Assembly: GCA_014650475.1 (NCBI GenBank) | Contig: BMVA01000007.1 | Coordinates: forward strand, 62,001-126,000 | Length of the DNA: 64,000 nt | Reading direction: 5' to 3' | From: Streptomyces albogriseolus | GTDB lineage: Bacteria; Actinomycetota; Actinomycetes; Streptomycetales; Streptomycetaceae | Shown: piece by piece, positions 57,887 to 64,000 of the stretch | How positions within the stretch are numbered: position 1 is the first letter of the stretch | How the letters are laid out: each line of letters opens with the position of its first letter | Position numbers and translations under genes: made by a program | The notes under the pieces: model-generated | The model's database searches: none | Seen by the model: only the letters and a program-made list of their open reading frames with translations | Told to the model about the DNA's origin: nothing

Positions 57887-58265
57887 CCCGCACCCCTCCG
57901 TGTCGTCCGCGCACCGCACACACCGGCGCCTCCCCCTGCCAACGAGCAGGACAGCGTGGACAGCACTGGACAACCAACTGGACAACCAGTGCCGTGAACG
58001 CGCCACCGGAACGCGAACTTTGATGCTCCGGTGCCTCCGGCGGTCCCAAGCAAGAACTCGGGGGAAATCACCCCACCAAGCCCCACCCCTCCCGCCCGCG
58101 GCCCCGTGATCACTCGGGCGAGTGAACATCCGCCGCTCAACTGGCGTTTGGAGCCCTCAGCACCTCTACGCTCAGCGCAACACCACCCGAAAAAGACTTC
58201 GGCCCCCGCCGGGACTGGCATCCCGGTGCGAGGGCCTGACCACCAAGGAAGAAGAGAGCTTCCCG
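57887..58265. promoter_or_regulatory. Divergent regulatory region with tandem repeat and palindrome
   Basis: These 379 bp separate the XRE gene from the HTH gene. They hold a perfect tandem duplication of ACTGGACAACCA (57965-57976 and 57977-57988), with a partial third copy just before it (GTGGACAGC), and the palindrome TCACTCGGGCGAGTGA (58110-58125, arms TCACTCG/CGAGTGA). No extra gene is convincing. Confidence 0.6.
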
Positions 58266-59144
58266 ATGGATACCCAAAACCCTAGCGCGCCCCCGCGCGC
58301 CCAGTCAGCCCCCGCCGACAAACCGGCCCGATCGCGTCACCACACCGGCGGCGTCATCCACGAGAACACCCGCCACACCACCCGTTTCACGGTGATCGGC
58401 AACCACCTCACCCAGCACAAGGAACTCTCCCTGCTGGCGATCGGCCTCGGCTGTCACCTCCAATCGCTGCCCACGGGCGCCCCGGCCGACATCAAGTCGC
58501 TGACCGCCCGCTTCAAGGAGGGCGCCACGCGCATCGCCGCCGCCCTCCGCGAACTGGAGACCCACGGCTACCTGCGCCGGGAACGCGTCCGCACCGCCAC
58601 CGGCCGGATCATCACCCGCACCATCTCCTGCAACCAACCCGGACAGCGCCGCCGCCCCGCCGACACCGGCTGCCCCACACCACCCCGGACCGCGCACAGG
58701 CCCGAACCCCGCCCCCGCAAGGCCCTCCCCGCCGTCCCCCAGCCCACCCAAGCCGCCGCCCTGGCCCTCCACCAGCAGGCCACCGACCTCCTCACCGGCC
58801 TCCGCCGCCAAGACCCCCGCCTCCTCCTCTCCGCCACCGACACCGAGCACCTGGCCCCCGGAGTCGCCGCCTGGCTCGAACGCGAAGTCACCCCCACCGC
58901 CGTCCGCCACGCCCTCACCACCGACCTCCCCGACACCCCCCTCCGCCGCCCCGCAGCCCTTCTCGCCCACCGCCTCACAGCCCAACTCCCACCCCCACCC
59001 CCCTACCGCACCCCGGCCACCACCCCACCCCCCGTCCGCCACAAACTCCGCACCTGCGACACCTGCGACCGCGCCTTCCGCGCCCCGGACACAGAAACCC
59101 ACTGCCGCGACTGCCGCACGGCAGCCACCACGCCTCCCGCGTGA
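58266..59144 (+). CDS. Helix-turn-helix protein with C-terminal zinc knuckle
   Basis: 292 aa from ATG 58266. The N-terminal ~115 residues form a winged-HTH-like domain (HTTRFTVIGNHLTQHKELSL, DIKSLTARFKEGATRIAAAL, RELETHGYLRRERVRT). A Pro/Arg-rich middle follows, and the end has a Cys4 cluster (CDTCDRAF...HCRDC, about 270-285). This architecture is common in Streptomyces but uncharacterised. Divergent from the XRE/DUF397 pair. Confidence 0.82.
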   Translation: MDTQNPSAPPRAQSAPADKPARSRHHTGGVIHENTRHTTRFTVIGNHLTQHKELSLLAIGLGCHLQSLPTGAPADIKSLTARFKEGATRIAAALRELETHGYLRRERVRTATGRIITRTISCNQPGQRRRPADTGCPTPPRTAHRPEPRPRKALPAVPQPTQAAALALHQQATDLLTGLRRQDPRLLLSATDTEHLAPGVAAWLEREVTPTAVRHALTTDLPDTPLRRPAALLAHRLTAQLPPPPPYRTPATTPPPVRHKLRTCDTCDRAFRAPDTETHCRDCRTAATTPPA

Positions 59145-59217
59145 GCATGGAACCGCCCCGGACCGGTGACGGGCGACCGGGCCGGGGCGGCGGTGTGGGG
59201 GACGTGCGGGGGACCGC

Positions 59218-60387
59218 TCAGTGCTTGTGGTGCTTCGGGCCCTTCCCGCAGTCGTCGTGGCGGGCTTCCTTCAGGGTGTCGCGCAGGGCGTAGTACGCCG
59301 GCTTGCGGTCGAAGTCCTCCGTCATGACCGTCGCGAAGCCCTCACCCTGGAAGAACACCGGGACCCACGAGTACTTGTCGGTGAAGCCCCAGATGGTGAA
59401 CGAGTTGCAGCCGTCGACCTCCAGGCACGCCTGGAGCATCCGCTGGTAGTACTCGGCCTGCTGCTTCTCCTGGGCCGGGGTCGGGAGCGACCCCTCCGGC
59501 ACGTCCATGCGGACGTCCAGCTCGGTGACCGCGGTCTCCAGGCCCAGCGCGTCGAAGCGGCGCAGGTTGTCCGCGAGGTCGCCGGGGAAGCCGTACCGCG
59601 TGCTCAGGTGGCCCTGCACGGAGAAGCCGTGCACCGGCACCCGCTGCGCGCGCAGGTCCTTCACCAGGGCGTAGTAGGCGTCGCTCTTCGCGTTGACGCC
59701 CTCGACGTTGTAGTCGTTGAAGAACAGCTTCGCCTTGGGGTCGGCCTGGTGGGCCCAGCGGAACGCGTCCGCGACGATCTCCGGACCGAGCTCACGGATC
59801 CAGATGTTGTCCTGCGTGCGCAGGTTGCCCTGGTCGTCGAAGATCTCGTTCGCCACGTCCCACTGCTGGATCCTGCCCTTGTACCGGCCGACCACCGTGG
59901 TGATGTGCTCGCGCAGGATGCCGCGCAGCTCTGCCTTGGTGAAGTCGCCCTCCTCCAGCCAGGCCGGGTTCTGGCTGTGCCACAACAGCGTGTGCCCGCG
60001 CACCACTTGGCGGTTCTTGCGGGCGAACTCGACGATCGCGTCCGCCTGCCCGAAGTCGTAGCGGTCGCGCTCGGGGTGGATGTAGTCCCACTTCATCTGG
60101 TTCTCGGGCGAGACCGAGCTGAACTCCCGGCCCAGTACCTTCCGGTACTCCTTGTCGTACGTGAAGGGGTCCGGGTAGTCCTGCTCCAGGTGGTGGCCGC
60201 CGCCCGCCACGGCGGTGCCGATCACGAAACCTTCGGGGGCGGCCGCGCGCAGCCGGTCGAACTGGGCGTGGGAGTGCTGCGGCGGCTTGGGGCCGGCCGG
60301 CGAGGCGGCGGTCGCCGAACCGCCGAGGAGCGGCAGGGCCAGTGCCGCGGTGGCGAGGGCCACGGTGGCGAAACGGAACGGTCTCAT
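59218..60387 (-). CDS. Secreted GH10 endo-1,4-beta-xylanase
   Basis: 389 aa: signal peptide (about 1-28, ATA-A), a single GH10 barrel and a short His/Lys tail; no carbohydrate-binding module. The catalytic acid/base Glu181 is in WDVANEIF and the nucleophile Glu289 in TELDVRM; HTLLWHSQNPAW (132-143) is the substrate-binding strand. Cleaves xylan outside the cell. Two CGAA-N3-TTCG-type sites lie just upstream, matching those at the LacI-family gene near 5.4 kb. Confidence 0.96.
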   Translation of the reverse strand: MRPFRFATVALATAALALPLLGGSATAASPAGPKPPQHSHAQFDRLRAAAPEGFVIGTAVAGGGHHLEQDYPDPFTYDKEYRKVLGREFSSVSPENQMKWDYIHPERDRYDFGQADAIVEFARKNRQVVRGHTLLWHSQNPAWLEEGDFTKAELRGILREHITTVVGRYKGRIQQWDVANEIFDDQGNLRTQDNIWIRELGPEIVADAFRWAHQADPKAKLFFNDYNVEGVNAKSDAYYALVKDLRAQRVPVHGFSVQGHLSTRYGFPGDLADNLRRFDALGLETAVTELDVRMDVPEGSLPTPAQEKQQAEYYQRMLQACLEVDGCNSFTIWGFTDKYSWVPVFFQGEGFATVMTEDFDRKPAYYALRDTLKEARHDDCGKGPKHHKH

Positions 60388-60416
60388 GCGGGGGCTCTCA
60401 TTCCCGTCGTCGTTCT

Positions 60417-60448
60417 CGAATGTTTCGAAGTAGCATCCGAAACATTAG
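60417..60448. promoter_or_regulatory. Paired CGAA-N3-TTCG operator upstream of the xylanase gene
   Basis: CGAATGTTTCG (60417-60427) and CGAAACATTAG (60438-60448) have centres exactly 21 bp apart and lie 30-61 bases before the xylanase ATG. The first is the exact reverse complement of the site at 5458-5468. Confidence 0.75.
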
Positions 60449-60520
60449 GGATGGGCGGACGGTACGATCCGGCCATGCGGCGAGTCAATACCCGTGCACG
60501 GACCGGGTTTTCGAGCTGCC

Positions 60521-61420
60521 TCATCCCGCAGACGGGCGGATCACCTCCTCCGCGACCCACCGGGCGATGCCCTCGGGGAACGGCGCAGGCAGCCCGAGCA
60601 CGACATGCCGGAACCCCGCGTCCAGCACCTCCCTCACCGCGCCCCGCACCGCGGCGGGCCGGTCCGTGTCGACGGGGAGGTGGATGGACCGGACGATCGA
60701 CGCGGGGTCGCGGCCGATGTCGGCGCAGTACCGGTCGAGCAGGGCGCTGCGCCGCACCACGTCGTCGAGGTCGCCGCCCGGGACGTTCCACAGGTCGGCG
60801 TGCTCGGCGACCACGCGCAGCGTCGCGGACGACCGGCCGCCGACGAGGATCGGCGGATGCGGGCGCTGCACCGGCTTCGGGCTGCCGAACGCCCCCGTCA
60901 GCCGGTGGTGCTCGCCGTGGAAGTCGAACGGCTTCTCCTCCGTCCAGAGCCGCCGGATCAACACGCAGGCCTCGGCGAGGCTCGCCACCGCCCGCGCCGG
61001 TTCCTGGAACGGCAGGCCGTGCGCCGGGTACTCGCGCCACGCCTCGGGCGGATGCGGGCGCGAGCCGACGCCTATGCCGAAGTCGAGCCGGCCGCCGGAG
61101 ACGATGTCGACGGTCGTCGCGATCTTCGCGAGCACGGCGGGTGGCCGGAACCGGTTGCTGGTGACCATCACGCCCAGCCGCATCCGCCGCGTCTGCGCCG
61201 CGAGGGCCGCCAGCAGCGTCCAGCCCTCGAACGTCGGTCCCTCGGGGTCCCCCCAGATGGGCATGAGGTGGTCGAACAGCCAGGCGTGCTCGATCTCGGG
61301 GACCTCGTCCGCCTCGCGCCAGACGCGGACGAGGTCGTCGTAACCGACTTGCGAGGGCGCGGTCATGATGCCGAAGCTGGGCCGCCCCGGCGGGACGGGC
61401 GGACGTGTCGTGTCGGGCAT
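60521..61420 (-). CDS. LLM-class flavin/F420-dependent oxidoreductase
   Basis: 299 aa from ATG 61420. The luciferase-like TIM barrel has FGIMTAPSQVGYDDLVRVWR, AWLFDHLMPIWGDPEGPTFE, GVMVTSNRFRPPAVLAKIAT, VDIVSGGRLDFGIGVGSRP and PILVGGRSSATLRVVAEHAD. The actinobacterial subgroup often uses F420. Substrate unknown. 56 bp after the aldo/keto reductase gene on the same strand, probably co-transcribed. Confidence 0.92.
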   Translation of the reverse strand: MPDTTRPPVPPGRPSFGIMTAPSQVGYDDLVRVWREADEVPEIEHAWLFDHLMPIWGDPEGPTFEGWTLLAALAAQTRRMRLGVMVTSNRFRPPAVLAKIATTVDIVSGGRLDFGIGVGSRPHPPEAWREYPAHGLPFQEPARAVASLAEACVLIRRLWTEEKPFDFHGEHHRLTGAFGSPKPVQRPHPPILVGGRSSATLRVVAEHADLWNVPGGDLDDVVRRSALLDRYCADIGRDPASIVRSIHLPVDTDRPAAVRGAVREVLDAGFRHVVLGLPAPFPEGIARWVAEEVIRPSAG

Positions 61421-61476
61421 GGGCCGGGGCCCCTTCCGGGTCGGATGGCGGCCGGGTGGCGGCCGGACGGCGGTGG

Positions 61477-62499
61477 TCAGCGACGGCGGCGCAGGGACGC
61501 GTCGAGCAGCGCCGGCGGGGTGTCGAACTTCTCGCCGGGGGCCAGGTCGGTGCCGGGGGCGACGATCTCGTCGATCGCGTCGAGGACGTCGGCGGTCAGC
61601 ACGATGTCGGCGGCGGCGAGCTGCGACCGCAGGTGCTCCATCGTGCGGGGTCCGATGAGCGCGGCCGTCACGGCGGGGTGCGCGTTGACGAAGCCGAGCG
61701 CCAGCTGGATCAGGGTGAGCCCGGCCTCGTCGGCGACCTTGGACAGCCGCTCCACCGCGTCGAGCCGGGCCTCGTTGTGCGGGAGCGAGGGGTCGAAGCG
61801 CTCCGGCAGGACCGCCGAGCGGTGGGTGGCGACGTCCCGACCCTTGCGCACCGCACCCGAGAGCCACCCCGAGGCCAGCGGGGACCAGGCCAGCACGCCC
61901 ATGCCGTACTCCTCCGTCACCGGCAGGACATGGGACTCGATGCCACGCTGAAGCATCGAGTAGCTGGGCTGCTCGGTCACGTAGCGGCCGAGCCGGTGCT
62001 CGGAGGCGGCCCACTGGGCCTGCACGATGCGGTACGCGGGGAAGGTCGAGGAGCCGAAGTAGCGGATCTTGCCGGCGCGCTGGAGGTCGGTGAGGGCCGA
62101 CAGGGTCTCCTCGTCGCTGGTCGTCGGGTCCCAGCGGTGCATCTGGTAGAGGTCCACGTGGTCGACGCCGAGGCGGCGCAGGCTGTCGTCCAGGGCGGTG
62201 TAGAGCCAGCGGCGCGAGCTGCCCCGGTGGTTGCGCTCCTCCCCTATCGGCATGGTCGCCTTCGTGGCCAGCACGATGTCGTCGCGGCGGCCGGCGATGG
62301 CCTTGCCGACCATCTCCTCGGACTCGCCGTTGCCGTACATGTCGGCGGTGTCGATGAGGTTGACGCCGGCCTCCAGGGCCGCGTCGACGATGGCGGTGGC
62401 CTCCTCCTGCGTGGTGCGCCCGATGGCGCCGAAGTTCATCGCGCCGAGCGCGAGGGTGCTGACCTGGACGCCGGTGCGGCCGAGGGTGCGGTACTGCAT
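61477..62499 (-). CDS. Aldo/keto reductase
   Basis: 340 aa. NADPH-dependent AKR barrel with the catalytic set Asp/Tyr (NLIDTADMYGNGESEEMVG), Lys (IVLATKATM) and His (DLYQMHRWDP). The cofactor block LIGPRTMEHLRSQLAAAD is near the C-terminus. Substrate unknown. Divergent from a TetR gene, with two operator palindromes between. Confidence 0.94.
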   Translation of the reverse strand: MQYRTLGRTGVQVSTLALGAMNFGAIGRTTQEEATAIVDAALEAGVNLIDTADMYGNGESEEMVGKAIAGRRDDIVLATKATMPIGEERNHRGSSRRWLYTALDDSLRRLGVDHVDLYQMHRWDPTTSDEETLSALTDLQRAGKIRYFGSSTFPAYRIVQAQWAASEHRLGRYVTEQPSYSMLQRGIESHVLPVTEEYGMGVLAWSPLASGWLSGAVRKGRDVATHRSAVLPERFDPSLPHNEARLDAVERLSKVADEAGLTLIQLALGFVNAHPAVTAALIGPRTMEHLRSQLAAADIVLTADVLDAIDEIVAPGTDLAPGEKFDTPPALLDASLRRRR

Positions 62500-62524
62500 G
62501 CCGTGGTCTCCTCACGAGTAGAAT

Positions 62525-62571
62525 CGGAACAGTGTTCCGGTACGACTCCAACGATACGGAACACTGTTCCG
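62525..62571. promoter_or_regulatory. Two TetR operators between the AKR and TetR genes
   Basis: CGGAACAGTGTTCCG (62525-62539) and CGGAACACTGTTCCG (62557-62571) are perfect apart from the central base and are mutual reverse complements, 32 bp apart. They lie 26-72 bases before the AKR ATG. Confidence 0.85.
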
Positions 62572-62642
62572 TTTTTCCAGTCCGAGCGCCCGCGGACATG
62601 CGTGAGGCGCCTCGGGCAGGCGTGAGACCATGCGGTAGCTGT

Positions 62643-63254
62643 ATGAGTGACGGAGGAAACGACGCGGTGAACCAGAGCGAGGACGGCGTGGGCGCCGGCC
62701 CGTCACGGCGCAAGGACGCCCGGCGCAACAAGGAGACGCTGCTGGAGGCGGCCGCCGCGGTCTTCGTCACGTCCGGCGTGGACGCCCCGGTGCGCGACAT
62801 CGCCTCCCGGGCAGGCGTCGGCCTGGGCACCCTCTACCGGCACTTCCCGACGCGGGCGGACCTGATCATCGCCGTCTACCGGCACCAGGTGGAGGCCTGC
62901 GCCGAGGCCGGCCCGGCCCTGCTGGAGTCCGCTCCGACCCCGCACGACGCCCTGCGGCAGTGGATCGACCTCTTCGTCGACTTCCTGGTCACCAAGCACG
63001 GCCTCGCCGCCGTGCTGCGCTCCGACCAGTCGGGCTTCGAGGGCCTGCACGCGTACTTCCTCGACCGCCTCGTCCCCGTCTGCACCCAGCTGCTCGACGC
63101 CGCGAGGGCGGCCGGGGAGATCCGCGAGGACATCGCCGCCCTCACGCTCATGCGCGGCGTGGGCAACCTCTGCATCGGCGCGGAGACCGACCCCGACTAC
63201 GACGCCCGCCGCCTCGCCGCGGTGCTGGTCGACGGCCTGCGCCGCCCCAGCTGA
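62643..63254 (+). CDS. TetR-family transcriptional regulator
   Basis: 203 aa from ATG 62643. HTH at about 24-70 (ETLLEAAAAVFVTSGVDAPV, RDIASRAGVGLGTLYRHFPT); the C-terminal ligand domain is of the AKR/SDR-linked TetR type. Likely represses the divergent AKR-LLM genes through the two CGGAACA/TGTTCCG palindromes. An in-frame ATG at 62532 is within the operator region and is unlikely. Confidence 0.92.
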   Translation: MSDGGNDAVNQSEDGVGAGPSRRKDARRNKETLLEAAAAVFVTSGVDAPVRDIASRAGVGLGTLYRHFPTRADLIIAVYRHQVEACAEAGPALLESAPTPHDALRQWIDLFVDFLVTKHGLAAVLRSDQSGFEGLHAYFLDRLVPVCTQLLDAARAAGEIREDIAALTLMRGVGNLCIGAETDPDYDARRLAAVLVDGLRRPS

Positions 63255-63273
63255 CGACAGGCCTGGAACCCCG

Positions 63274-63561
63274 TCAGCCGGCGTCCGCCCCGGACTCCCC
63301 GTCCGACGCGAAGACCTCCGCCGTCGACGTCGCTGTGAGGGCCTTCCTGAACCACAGGCCCAGCACGTCGGGATCACCACAGCCGACAATGCGCTCCCGG
63401 TCCTCCTCGGAGACCTCGACACCCCGGTGCCCCAGCAGGAGCAGCAGATCCTTCGCCCGGCCCTCCGCCCGAAGCTGCTGCGCGGTCTGCGACTGGAAGA
63501 ACGAGAGGTCGAAGGCCATCAGATGTCCGTGGACAGTTCGACGGTGGGATGAGCTGACCAT
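63274..63561 (-). pseudogene. Short remnant ORF, probably internally deleted Rpn-like (transposase-nuclease-fold) protein
   Basis: A 95-aa ORF: MVSSSHRRTVHGHLMAFDLS, then FFQSQTAQQLRAEGRAKDLL and ERIVGCGDPDVLGLWFRKAL. From memory, a common Streptomyces family of about 290 aa starts MVSSSH and ends with a very similar DLSFF...RAEGRA...GCGDPD segment. Here the first six residues join almost directly to the C-terminal ~85, so about 200 internal residues, including the nuclease-like core, appear deleted in frame. Confidence 0.55.
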
Positions 63562-63680
63562 GAGGCGAAGCTAGGGGCGCCTGGCATACGCCGGGCGGAT
63601 ATGCGGCAGTGATCACGCGACCGGGCGAACTGACCGGCGCGCGTTGACGCTCCCACGCTCCCACGCTCCCGCGCCCAAGC

Positions 63681-63718
63681 GAAGGGGCCCGCACGACCGA
63701 AGTCGTGCGGGCCCCTTC
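63681..63718. terminator. Strong terminator after tuf
   Basis: GAAGGGGCCCGCACGAC (63681-63697) pairs perfectly with GTCGTGCGGGCCCCTTC (63702-63718) around the loop CGAA. A 17-bp stem, 35 bp past the tuf stop. Confidence 0.92.
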
Positions 63719-63752
63719 AGGTGCTCGCAGCAGGAGCTACCAGGTCAGATCG

Positions 63753-64000
<248 letters not shown>

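Overview
The window is very GC-rich chromosomal DNA from a Streptomyces-like actinomycete. The evidence is strong G/C third positions, frequent GTG starts, Streptomyces-type ribosomal proteins (zinc S14, extended S3, L17 and L23), DUF397/XRE regulator pairs, a TTA-containing secreted-protein gene and a Streptomyces-type intergenic repeat. No tRNA, rRNA, CRISPR array, insertion sequence or prophage was recognised. Nearly all long antisense ORFs are GC-rich shadows. || Layout. 1-5.5 kb: end of a polysaccharide-deacetylase lipoprotein gene, a THUMP-like methyltransferase, an ECF42-type sigma factor with its DGPF/YciI partner, and a LacI-family regulator. 5.5-13.5 kb (mostly minus): the t6A/protein-acetylation genes tsaD-rimI-tsaB, a YkuD-like protein lacking its catalytic residues, a 53-aa ORF behind a strong palindrome, tsaE, an alpha/beta hydrolase, alr and the NAD(P)HX repair gene. 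13.6-18.3 kb: a secreted beta-helix protein, a VOC/MarR pair, a TetR/SnoaL-like pair and a SigB-type sigma factor, all with visible operator or promoter motifs. 18.4-25.2 kb: acpS, glmS, a lipoprotein gene, coaA, a DUF389 membrane protein and glmM (cell-wall precursor and CoA metabolism). 25.4-29.7 kb: rpsI-rplM, a GT87 glycosyltransferase, an unknown membrane protein and truA. 29.9-46.3 kb: the S10-spc-alpha ribosomal superoperon, all on minus: rpsJ-rplCDWB-rpsS-rplV-rpsC-rplP-rpmC-rpsQ, then rplNXE-rpsZ-rpsH-rplFR-rpsE-rpmD-rplO, secY-adk, map, infA-rpmJ-rpsM-rpsK-rpoA-rplQ. Hairpins divide it into units. || 46.3-63.7 kb is an accessory block between the S10 operon and tuf, whose 3' end is at the right edge. 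Its centrepiece is a 1538-aa RHS polymorphic toxin with a type VII-like N-terminus and a deaminase-like C-terminal tail. It lies two bases before a SUKH-3 immunity gene and downstream of three unknown genes on the same strand. The rest holds a cupin, a DUF2071 protein, gdhA, a DUF397/XRE pair with a divergent HTH/zinc-knuckle protein, a GH10 xylanase, an LLM oxidoreductase, an aldo/keto reductase with a divergent TetR gene, and a probable remnant ORF. || The strongest new connection is regulatory. The LacI-family gene near 5 kb and the xylanase gene near 60 kb each carry two CGAA-N3-TTCG-type palindromes spaced exactly 21 bp centre to centre, which suggests that this regulator controls the xylanase and itself.
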